Part shown: positions 1 through 11,700 of the stretch, one piece after another
Layout: every line of letters begins with the position of its first letter
Numbering within the stretch: position 1 is the first letter of the stretch
DNA from: Bactrocera neohumeralis
Taxonomy: Eukaryota > Arthropoda > Insecta > Diptera > Tephritidae
DNA length: 64,000 bases
Reading direction: 5' to 3'
Assembly (NCBI RefSeq): GCF_024586455.1
Contig: NC_065921.1
Span: 75,716,720-75,780,719 of the forward strand
The notes under the pieces: model-generated
Database searches by the model: none
Told to the model about the DNA's origin: nothing
What the model saw: the letters and a program-made list of their open reading frames with translations, nothing else
Translations under genes and position numbers: made by a program

Positions 1-950
1 GAAATAACAGTAAAATTATAATAAAAACTGAAGTTTTATTATATGATTTTTTATAATAAAAAAAAACTATATTTTAACGCTAAGTCTAATAAATTATTTG
101 ATATATAGCCAAGAGTGTCATTTTCTGTGGTCTATTATTATTATTTTTTTTAACCAATACCTATAAAACACACCACAAAGGACACTAAACCCTGACACTA
201 GCAACCTAATGGATGAAAAACAGTTATAAAGCGCACCACAACCAAGTGAAAAAAGATACGTCCATAAAGAAATACTTTAATAAATGAAAAATATATATAA
301 AATACAACAGTAGAGGGAAAAACTAAATAACAGGTTAAATGTTAATAGAGAGCACTAAGTTTAGATACATACAATTATATAGTATATATTTAAAACAGGC
401 AGTAAATAAGATCAATGAGCAGTGAGCACGTTCAGTCATTGATAAAAATTATTTTTTTTAATAAACACTGAGAAAATTTTCTGCTAATGCTCAAGGATTT
501 TAAATATTGCATGCTTCGCTTGTACATAAATATATATGTAAACCAATGTAATACAATAACAATTAATGTTTAATGAAAGTAATTATTTAAATTGTATAGG
601 AACATATTATAGTTTATATACTTTACTATTATATATATATATAAATAGTGTTTTATGTAATTAGAGTTGCCATCATAAGTTTGTCTAAATTATCGCATTC
701 TCTCAGCTAAGTCTTTTTTTAATAATTTAAGGGAAATTAAATACAAATGTTTAAGCAAACATTAACAGCTAGATTTAAGAAATAAATATTTCAAATAGTA
801 GGGGAAAGTAGATATTGGAATAAATCGTTTGCATAAAAGGAATTAGTAGGTCTTGCCAAATTTTGAATAGCAAATGCTTAAGTATTTTTGTTATAAAAAT
901 ATTTTAGAATTTCTGGAAAATATGTATTTTTTTTTTATTTTTGTTTTACC
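1..950. other. AT-rich bbc intron, no gene seen
   Basis: The stretch is AT-rich with no frame resembling the missing C-terminal half of bbc, no RNA gene and no recognisable transposon. It is taken as intron after bbc exon 4. Confidence 0.6.
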
Positions 951-954
951 AACA

Positions 955-1106
955 AACATTTTTTTGTTTGTAAAAAAAAAAATTTTTTTGTTTGATTTTT
1001 GTTAAAAAAAAATTTTTTTTGTTTGATTTTTGTTAAAAAAAAAAATTTTTTTTGTTTGATTTTTGTTAAAAAAAATTCTTTTGAGTTTTGTTAAAAAAAA
1101 AATAAT
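955..1106. repeat. A/T minisatellite, about 31-33 bp unit, 3-4 copies
   Basis: The core TTTGTTTGATTTTTGTT between A-runs recurs at about 990, 1021 and 1054, with a degenerate copy near 1080. Units differ mainly in the length of the A and T runs. Confidence 0.8.
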
Positions 1107-1338
1107 TAACAACAGCTCGGTTTTCTGGGATTGGTACTATTATTTTAGATTTTACAATCAGAAAGTTGTCTTCCGCAAACAGTTACAGCGTGTTACAAAA
1201 TTTAGGTTCAATACACCGCATTTAGTAATTATATGAAAAAAATAATGAAAGCTGCCAGCGCCTAAAACTAAATTCCGAAAAGATTTTAAGCCTACAGATC
1301 TAATAATTTGCTATGTGTTGAATACCTATTTTAAAATT

Positions 1339-1560
1339 GGTGACCCTGTAAGAAAAATTTAAATGCGATTAAAAATGGTGACCCTGTGGGACAAATTTGA
1401 CTTCGAGTAAAATTGGTGACCCTGTAGGAAAAATTTAAATGCGACTAAAAATGGTGACCCTGTAGGACAAATTTGACTTCGATTGCAAATGGTGACCCTG
1501 TAGGAAAAATTTAACTTCGGTTAAAAATGGCGACCCTATAGGAAATTACACTGGCAAGTT
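1339..1560. repeat. 38-bp tandem repeat, 6 units, with a 76-bp two-type order
   Basis: GGTGACCCTG (last unit GGCGACCCTA) starts at 1339, 1377, 1415, 1453, 1491 and 1529, an exact 38-bp step. Units alternate between a type with AAATTTAAATGCGA and a type with ACAAATTTGACTTCGA, so the higher-order period is 76 bp. An inverted CAGGGTCACC stands alone near 1660. The rest of 1560-2270 is AT-rich with nothing recognisable. Confidence 0.9.
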
Positions 1561-2274
1561 ACGGAAGCATATTTTTTGGGGTCGAGAAATTAATTTCTGA
1601 AGCTCATTTGTATTTGAGGCGCACGTTAGGTGGCGCTGTGCGACAAATTTTACTTTACAGGGTCACCTGCTTTGAGTATATATCAAAAATAATAGATCTG
1701 TATGCTAGAAATTCTGTAGCCTGCTGATATAAACTTTCTTTTCAGCGAATGCGCAAAATTTTTTTGTATTGATTTATATGAACGTGTCATTTTAACCTAT
1801 TTTCGAAACGTAATTACTATTTTTGAAGATAAGAAATGGAATTTGAAGCAAAATTACAGTAATTTGTGTATAAAAATTCCAATAGCTGTACAAAAATAAT
1901 GTAAAATTTAGTATATAGTATACTATAGTAGCGAACAAAGCAACTGACAATTTGTTTTAAATACAATTTAAGTGTATTTTTAATTGAAACGAAATTTATA
2001 TGAATTTATTCAAAAATAATTTAAATCAGAATGTAATTTTCTTGATAAAACTTTAAAAGGGCATAAGTTTCTTTTGCATTCCACAAATAAACTTGCAAAA
2101 CTTGCTTAATGTAAGGGAAACAAATTTCGAAAAATGCATTTCGGGCATATGCATATTTAAAAATTTAATATTTAAGTTGATTTCAAACTAAATTGTACAA
2201 CTTTTTAAAGTCAAAGTGGCATTGAAAGCGTTCATGCTGAAATTTTTGAAATTGTATATGTTTTATCAAAGGCG

Positions 2275-2400
2275 AAATTTGGCAACGTTGCAATGATTTT
2301 GCGCGCTTTTTAAATATGACTTCAAATTTTATATGAAAAATTTGGCAACGTTGTGATGATTTTGACCGCTTTTTAAATATGACTTCAAATTTTTGAATAG
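2275..2400. repeat. Tandem duplication, two 63-bp copies
   Basis: GGCAACGTTG begins at 2281 and 2344, and each copy continues to CTTTTTAAATATGACTTCAA with few differences. Confidence 0.85.
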
Positions 2401-2654
2401 AAAAACATTACTATTTGAATTAAATTGTAAATCATATGCATTTTTATGTAAAAAAAAAAATTCCGTTTAATTTTACACATTTGCTTGCAACGCTTAAGAT
2501 TAGTGCGCCATTTGTCTACTTTTCTTATGCAACAACTTTTTTAATTTTTATTTAATACGCCGTCTGTCTACTTTTCTTATGCAACAACTTTTTTTAATTT
2601 TTATTTTGTTCAAGAAAATGTTTTTTTTTTTGTTTTTTTTTAATACAAACTTAC

Positions 2655-2783
2655 TGCAACTGTGGAGCCATTCTTGCCAACACCGCCAGCCAAAATAACT
2701 GAGAATATAAACCATAATGACCAAATACCACATACTAAGGTCATTAGCGATAAGGTGGACCACAATTGAAAATTACCAAACAT
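2655..2783 (-). CDS. bbc: bbc coding exon 4 (residues 207-249)
   Basis: The acceptor CCCTTTAG precedes ATG TTT GGT, and the donor is GTAAGT after GTT GCA. The exon encodes [20 protein letters not shown], a second hydrophobic run, and the conserved [13 protein letters not shown] loop (human: [13 protein letters not shown]). It is phase 0 at both ends. The next exon is not in the window. Confidence 0.92.
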
Positions 2784-5700
2784 CTAAAGGGTATATATTT
2801 ATAATAAATGTATATAAAGATAGCATTGAGGTAAGAGATTGATATTTTTTTGTTTGGTTTCTTAATGCAAAAATGATGGCTTTTTCCAAAACAAAAAAAA
2901 TTTACATAAATAATATAAATAATTTTGTAGAATTGTTAATTTTGTTGAAATTTTTTTAACCAACTGTATGTATGTTAGCCACATCACCTATGCATGTATT
3001 AAGATATGTATGTATATTCGGTGTTTAGTTTACAATAATTTAGCTGCTAATATACACTTTATTTAAAAAAAAACATATTTTGTGTGTAAACATGTGAAAA
3101 ATGTAACGGTTGTTTTGGGTTACTTAATATTATGCTAGTAAAAATTTTGTGGGCCAAACGGGTTAAAAACCACAATAACATAAATACATAAAATACACTG
3201 AAAAATAAAATTATATTGAATAGTGTACGAGTGAAATGTAAATAATATTGTATGTATAATTGTAAAGAAACTTCAATTTGTGTATTAAATTAGCAGTTCC
3301 TAAAAATATGCAGAGGTTTAAATCAATATGTATATAATGAAAGTGCTGCGGTTAAAATGTGTTTAGTCTCCCAAACTAAAAAATCGGTTTTTACATAGTA
3401 ATGGCATCTCCGAAATAGACTGCCAACTATTAGACTATTCACTTGAGGATTTTTTTATTACTTTGTTGAAAATTGCAATTCGTTATTTAGATATAATTAT
3501 ATTATATAAACAGGTATGTGTATACACATTTTTATATACATATACATATATTTTTTATTTTTTTTTTTTTAAATTTTTTTTTTTTTTTTTTTTTTTTTTA
3601 TTTATTTTTTTTTATTTATTTTTTTTTATTTATTTTTTTAATTTTTTTTTTAATTTTTTTTTAATTTTTTTTTTTTTTTTTTTAATTTTTTTTTTTTTTT
3701 ATTTATTTTTTTTTATTTTTTTTAATTTAATTTTTATGTATATAAAGTATAAGGTGAATTTTTTAAACGCCGAAGACATCAAAATTTTTACTCCGAATTT
3801 TTTTGAATGCTAATTTACATTTAAATAGATTAAAATCAGTTTTCCAAACTAAAAAATGACTTTTTACGTAGAAATAGCTACTCCGAAAATTTCTCCGAAT
3901 TTTCGAAAACATCTCCAAAACTCTAAAAATAACACTGGAATGGACTGCTAACTATTAGACTATTCAGTTTAAGATTTTTTTAATACTTTGACGAAAATTG
4001 GCATTTTGGGTACAATTATATTTCAAAAGGGAAATAAAACAAATATTTAAAAAAAATTAATAAATTTATATAACAGGTACTTAAAAAACAGGTAACTCAA
4101 AGTATAAAGTGATTTTTTTAAACGCCAAAGAAATTAAAAATTTTACTCCGAAATTTTTTAATGCTAATGTACTACTAAGAAGATTAATATCCGTTTCCCA
4201 ACCTAAAAATGGCTTTTTACATAGTAATAACAACTCCGAAAATAATTCCGGAACTCCGAAAACAACTCCGAAAATAACTCCGGAAAATACTGCTAACTAT
4301 GAGACTAATCACTTGAAGGTTTTCTAATACTTTGTTGAAAATTGGTATTTCGTTCTTTGTCATTCAACACCTAAAATCAAGTATCAGAAATCCACATAAA
4401 TAAAAATATAAACCTAATAGCTAAAGTCTAATTTTTAATTAGAATTACAGCCTTTAAAAATCTTTTTTTTTTAATGCAAACACATTTCAACCGCAAACAC
4501 TAAATAGCAATTTTCCAAAATTCTTTTAAAATGAACAAAAATCATACCCGCGCTTGCCACACATCAGAGCCGAACACCGCCGATATAATATGTATAGCCA
4601 TGATGGTGAATTGTGCTTCGGTCACATCGATTTTGCCGAAGCGCAGCGTGCCTGAAACGTAGGTCTGCCAGTGGGCGCAATAGAACAGGCCAATGGCACA
4701 AAAACACTGCAACAGATGTTAGGTTATAAAAATATATACATACATACATATACATAGTATGTTTATTATTACATCTGAATGATTTGTAGTACGCACCTGA
4801 AAGAACAACCAATTTGGATATTGTCCTAATTGGCAGGATATACACGCGGAGAGCGCGACGAAAACGGTCGATATGGAATCGCAACCATGATCGAAGAGCT
4901 CACCCAATGGCGATTGGGTATTTGTGCGTCGCGCCTGCTTGCCGTCGATCGAATCCAAACTTTGATAAACAAAAAGTCCGAATGCGCACAGCAGGCTAGC
5001 CCAGCCGGGTGGCGCCGACTTGCCATCGGGACTGTAGCTGTTATGTGGGGAGAAAAAAGACAAGAACTTCAGTTAAATTATTCGTTTATTAATAACATAT
5101 TTACTATTGTATAGGTTTGATCGGTTGGTGTTAAGTTGAGAATGAAGCAAATAATTGAGACGCTTCTATTTTTACTGTTTTATATTTATACGAGTGCATG
5201 GATTTTATAGCCTCTACAGTGTCTCAAATTGCCTTCACTGTTTATAAAGAGAAATCAAGTAAATATTTATTAAATGGAAGTTAGACAAAGAAAACTCTTC
5301 ATTGTTTGTTATACAAAAATATCCGAATTTACTCCGGTTTTTTTGCAGTAGAATTCACTATAATAATGATCAGATTATCGTTATATGACTTTAAATAGCA
5401 AATACAACTTTACAAAAAAAAACTCCGAATTTACTCCGAAATTTTTTTGCAGTGGAACTGACTATAATAATAGTCAGATTATCGTTATACACCATGTAAA
5501 AGCAAATACAACTATAATTTAAGCGTTTTTAATATATTTTTCAAGAACAAAAATACTCCGAATTTACTCCGGATTTTTTTTCGTAGAATGCACTATAATT
5601 ATAATCACATTATCATATTTTACAGCAAATAAAACTATATTTGAGTAGTTTTTAACATATTTTATCTAACAAAAAATACTTCGAATTTACTCCGAAAAGT

Positions 5701-8700
5701 TTCCGACATCTAAATGCAAATACAACTTTACATTAATAATTATAATGTTTTTTTCTTGACAAAAAATACTCCGAATTCACTCCGAAGACTTTTTGCAAAA
5801 TAAAGCTCTGTAATAATAATCAGTATAATGCTGACGAGACTCTCCAGAATGCCTTGCTGTAATATAAAAGTGGTATAAAGTTATACCGACGTCGTAGCCG
5901 CTGCAACCAAATATTCGGAGTTCTTTTATAACCCCAACGCAAAAAAAATGTGCTATTTGCTAACTAATAAAGCCAGAGTATTAGTAATTTCATCAAATTG
6001 TTGAATCATTTTATTTATAGTAAAATATCTTTGCCTCCATGTGACCTAGTATTATTTTCCCACATAACTGGGTGTTCCTTAAAAAATCATAAAATGCATA
6101 ATAAAAACTTGATACGCTTCCAAGTATTTATAATTTATTGCCCTAGTTTAATACTTAATGGTTTGGCATTGACTGGTAGGAGCAACTATTATTAGAAAAA
6201 ACCCTGCACTGTTTACATGACCCTTCGAGTAGACAACACGCATTCAAGCAACTCGCTTATGCTATTAGCAAAGGTCTACAAAAAACAATTAGAAATATGT
6301 ACGAAAAAAAGCACGCGAGCCTAGCTAATGTACTTAGGTGTATGAGTTATTAATACGTTTTACACATATGTATATACATACATACATACATACATATGTA
6401 TACCTTGATTACAATGGTCACTAAATGGAAATGATGTATTGATTTATGCTGAAACCGAAGAACTTTAAATAAATAAAAAAACAAAAAACATTTTCCTGAC
6501 GGCATAAAAGTGGAAAACTACTAATGAGTGTGTGTAAAACTTTTTAATATGTAATTTGAAGGTACTCCTTGTATAATGTAAGCTTCCAAGTTCAAAATGC
6601 CACTAACAAGTCACATCTGCCAATTCCCAATTATTTTATGAATATTAAGCTCGAAAATCCTTCTCCACCTGGTCTTTCCAACAGAGTGGAGGTCTCTCTC
6701 TTCCTATGCTTTCCCCGGCGGGTACTACGTCGAATACCTTCAGAGCTTTCGCTACCTTATGTAACTCTTCTGGAGAAAGCAGAACTAACGGTGCGGTTGT
6801 TGAGGCCAATGATATCAATATCATCGGCGTACGCCAGCAGCTGTACACTCTTATAGAAGATGGACATTTTCTATTTAGATTTGCAGCTCGTATTATTTTC
6901 TCCAAGAGTAGATTGAAGAAGTTGCACGAAAGGAAGTCGCCTTGTCTGAAATTTCGTTTGGTATCGAACGGCTCGGAGAGGTCTTTGCCAATCCTGACGG
7001 CGCTTTTGGTACTGCTCAACGTCAGTTTATACAGCCGTAATAGTTTTGCGGGGATACCAAATTCGGACATCGCGGCATAAAGGCAGCTTCTAACTTATCC
7101 CACGGTAATTGACGCAGATTGTGGGGTCTTTTTTGTGGATTTGGCAAGAGCACACTTAAATTCCAATCGTCGCGCATGCTTTCGACCGACCATATTCTAC
7201 AAAGAAGCTGATGCATGCTCCTTATCAGTTCTTTGGCGCCGTATATGAATAGCGCGGCCGGCAATCCATCGGCTCTCGCCGTTTTGTTGTTCTTCAGACC
7301 GGTATTTGCTACTCGAACTTCTTCGTGGTCAGACAATGGAACGTCTGCGCCATCGTCATCGTTTGATGATACGTTATGGTATTTCAACGCTGTAACCATA
7401 TGTCGGTGACTTAAAATCCTCCAGCGCACATTTGAAAAATATGCAATATAACATATGTATGTGCATGCATATTTCTTGGCACATTAGAATCATAACAATT
7501 CAAACTCAACGACCTGTTGCGAAACGTTTGCGATGTAGAAGTAATCAAACTGTTGAATAGATTCACCAATTGTAGGCTTTTTCCGACGATTTGCTGCTTT
7601 GCTTGCAAAAGTCAACGCCAACACCAAAGCCATTGTCAACGTTGACCTCAATATCAGCGGCTGCGCTAGCAACAACGATGACAATTAACTGTCAATTCGC
7701 GCCAAAAACAAACACGAACACTCTCAGCAGTTTCTCATAGAACCGCAAACAAGATAGAATGAAAGTAGAATGAAATGAGTGCAGCAGGTAAACTATGAAA
7801 AAAAGTGTGAATAAAAAAATTAATAACAAACAAGAAAGCCGGCATATTGGAATATGCACATACACTATTATATAACTACTAACAAATATTCAGTGAGTGC
7901 TGTGTGCGCTGTGAAAAAGCCGGTTAGAAAATAAAATGGGAATTCGTCATAAGTCGCTAAGCAAAACAATTGCATGTGTTGTAGGGAGAGGAGTGGGTGA
8001 GAAATCGCACAGCGCTAAATGTCGCTAATTTGTATGCACTTGCGAATGTGATGTGCACAGGAGTGCAAAGTGCAGCGGATCAAGTTGAATAGCAATAAAA
8101 AAAAATAGTTTGCACGCTAATACAGATTTAGACATTAGTACGATTGTAAATGGAAATGTAATGCTGTAATGCGCAACTATAAAACAGCGACACGTACAGA
8201 CTCGGCGTGTGCATTACCTACTCGTGGATAGTATATTCAATTCAGAGATTTAGCAATTGTCTTAATAGTTTGTAACACGCTCAAATTTATATGCAAAATT
8301 GGCTGGAAAGTGTGAAAATTATAAATCGCATCTTTGGAATATATTCTGTAGAGAAATGTTATTAAATGTTGATTAACCATTTATACACATATTAATTTTT
8401 ACTTTTTCTATAAAATAGCTGAATTTAACGCTGTTCTTAACTGGCTTTGTGTTTTCATGTGTGATTGAGGCTTAGTGGCATTGTGGAATCAGCTGATGTG
8501 TGCTTGTCATAAAGACATCAAAAAAGGTAAACAATGCTGACATGAGTATGTGTGTATACTATATTATACTGCTATGCGTCAACTTACGCATTAGTTTGTT
8601 TATACTACATTAACTTACGTCAAATAATTTGAAATTATAGTAACTACTGATAAAGCGCACGATTTTTGAAAAAATAATTTAATATGTACATTTACATATG

Positions 8701-11700
8701 TACATATATCATATGTATATTTACAGTGCCTTTAAAAATTACATTTTATTACTAGTTTTTCATTATACAAATAAATTTAAAAAAATTTCACTAATTAATT
8801 CTTTTCAGCCAAAATTTTTTTCAGAAAGACTTTATTCCAACAAAACTAATAATAAATAAGTCAAACTAATAACAGATTACTAATGTTATAAAAAAGTATT
8901 ACTTCTATATACAAGGTGCGTTCCAAAGTAAACAGGACCTTAAAAAAAAAAAAACAAATGGGTTTTTCGGCAAAATCAATTTATTTGATTCAACATAGTC
9001 TCCTTCTGCGTCAATACAGCTTTTTGCACGGTCCAAAAGCAAGTCGAACGAGTGTTTTAGCTCGTTGCCTCTAAGTATGTCTGCATAACGCTTTCCTTTC
9101 GTGGGCAAATGCATTTTTCCGAAAAGGAAGAAGTCGCACGGTGCCATATCAGGTGAATGCGGGAAGTGGTTAATGGTTAAAATGTGATTTTTGATCAAAT
9201 AATCGTCCTTCGAATGTTGGATTTTGAGCAATTTTTGGTCGTCAGCCAATTTGTGCGGAACAAACCGTGCGCACACCTTTCGTGAGCCCAAATGTTTGGT
9301 CAAAATGCGATAAATCGATGTGTTGGAGATGTTCAATTCCATTTCCATGAATTTCAATGATGTTTTCGGGTGATTTTTGATGAATTCACGCAAATTTTCA
9401 ATGGAATTTCCGGTGATTACGGATTTATGTCTTCACTACCACTTTGAAATGGACAATCGATAAAAATAGCAGATTCTAACGCACCAGGCGACATATACAT
9501 AAATGGCGCCACCAGGGGGCGCTAGATTCAAAAAGTCCTGTTTACTTTGGAACGCACCTTGTACTATACATACATAGACGGCGCTACCAGATTCAAAAAG
9601 TCCTGTTTACTTTGGAACGCACCTTGTACATAGGTATGTTATAAAGATTTACATATAGTAGTCAGTAGAAGCAGCAGGCAATTTTTTGGAAAAGAAGTAA
9701 TAGCTCGAAGTAAGTTAACATCATCATTTGAATATTTGAACATTTAGTAAGTCATCATCAAAACAGTAGATGCAAATTGGCGAGTATAAAAAGTGTAATG
9801 CGTCGTAATACCGAGTTGTATGAATATTACGCAAGAAATGGTCTTTGTATCCCGACTGCCGATATCAGCAAAAATACATTAAAAGGTATGTACATATATG
9901 TATATAAAAGTCCATATATATATATGTATGTATGTACATATATATGTTACAATATGTCATAACGTAACACAATAAAAGCAACAATACAAACAAAACAACA
10001 ATTGCAGCCGGAAATCATTTCATTCATTGCATTTTTGTGCCATTTTGTTTTTGTTTGAATTAATAATTGAGTAAATTGACCAAAGCTGGATTAAGTCAGT
10101 GACAATATTCTAATCACGCTTAATAAAAAAAGTGTTAAAAAACGTCTATTTCAAAAATTAAAACTTTATAAAAATATATTAAGAGTTTATATAAAGCTAG
10201 AATTTTCAAAAAATCGCAAATTTGAAAAGTCGTTTCAGAATATATTATTTAGTGATTAATCGAAGATTTTTTCACACCGATAAATATTTTTTTATAAACA
10301 ATTTAAGATCGAAATTTTAGTATAAATCGATTTTTTTTGGAGAAACCGCCATTTTGAAAAAAAACAATTATTTTGCTTATACCTTCAATTAATAACTAGA
10401 TTTAACATTATTTTAACGAAATCTCTTTTTTTTTAATTTCAGAGCATCCAGTTCAGAGATATAGTGGTCACGATAAAACGTATTTTTTGAGAGGAGCTCC
10501 CGGAGATCAGCTGTAGTTTCCTTTCCAAATAAATATTTTTACTAATACTAAGTCTTAAAATACAGTTAAGATACCATAATAAGTGTACAAATTTTTGGAT
10601 CAGTAAATTTGAAAGTTTTCTCAGAAAAAATTCTGGAACTTTCGCTTTTTTCGGCGTTCTAACTGTATATAACCCCTTAAAGTGTTTGTGGTGCTAAATT
10701 TATAAATATAATATGAATATGTCTTTATGTAGAAAAGTATGTAGATCAGGGAACCATTTTTTCTTGCTTTTTCTTGACTTCTGCTCTACAAAACGTTACT
10801 TAGACATATAACCATGTACATGGACTACTGATTTATTTCCCTCTCGGACAATAAAATATTGATAAAAACAGTAGAGAACTACCCGACAAACTTAATCTAA
10901 AAGTCTTCGGTCCAAACGGGGTTAAATGCCGAAAAAATAGCGCTTGGACGCATAAATCCGGAACCGGCTGTCGTGGCTACACATCTGACACCTTTCTCCC
11001 TATCGTCCGATGTCGTCGAAGCAACACGTTTACTAGGCTTACCGTTGGATGGCCTCGTTGACAACTTTACCACCCTAACGGGGACTAGGCAACCGTTACA
11101 ACCGTTACAACAACAACAGAACTACCCGAATAACCTGTAAACCTAAAGATAATGGTGCCTTCCAGCGAGTTATGTTTAGCTAAGAATCGGCATCGAACAT
11201 ATCGCTAGACCACTGCAGCGGCAGAATTACAACCAGCTACAACAACACCATAGACCACTATACTCAACTTAAAATTCATTGATCATATGATATAATTCTT
11301 GGTACATATGTACATATGTATATGTATGTATATGCGTACATACTTATGTATATCAATCAATTAGAAGGATTTATGTTGTTTTATATACTTTTATAAACAA
11401 ATATATCTATATAAGCTCGAAATTTTTTTTGGTGCATTGACATTTGTATTATCGGATTTTATATATTTAAACGCGATAAGATATTGTGCAAAAAAATAGA
11501 ACCGTTTAATCAAGGTGACATTTATTTTGCCTAGTCATGGTCTGCGCAGGCAAACAAAAAATACAATACAAAATACAAAAATGCGAAAAATACAAAAATA
11601 CAGTGATTACAATAGATTGAAATATGTATGTATGGTATATGCAGTCTACCAAAGCTAAATTCATACAAAATTTGTGGAAATGAAGTGTACTATAATATAA

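Noticed and set aside
1339..1560. CRISPR-like array with a 38-bp step
   Set aside because: Only about 10 bases are invariant and the rest alternates between two related types, so this is a minisatellite.
3463..3813. A 116-codon plus-strand frame rich in Phe, Leu and Tyr
   Set aside because: It is the translation of a poly-T tract. The same holds for 43638-44054 and 21009-21197.
4814..5114. Plus-strand frames over the bbc catalytic exon
   Set aside because: They are shadows of bbc exon 2, which has the family motif, splice sites and reading frame on the minus strand.
6640..7430. Retrovirus or endogenous virus origin for the RT fragments
   Set aside because: Order and motifs are those of non-LTR elements; no LTR, protease, integrase or envelope sequence is seen.
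7490..7684. A 65-residue minus frame with a signal-peptide-like start ([14 protein letters not shown])
   Set aside because: No domain, no splice partner and no upstream signal; one short hydrophobic start is expected by chance in a window this size.
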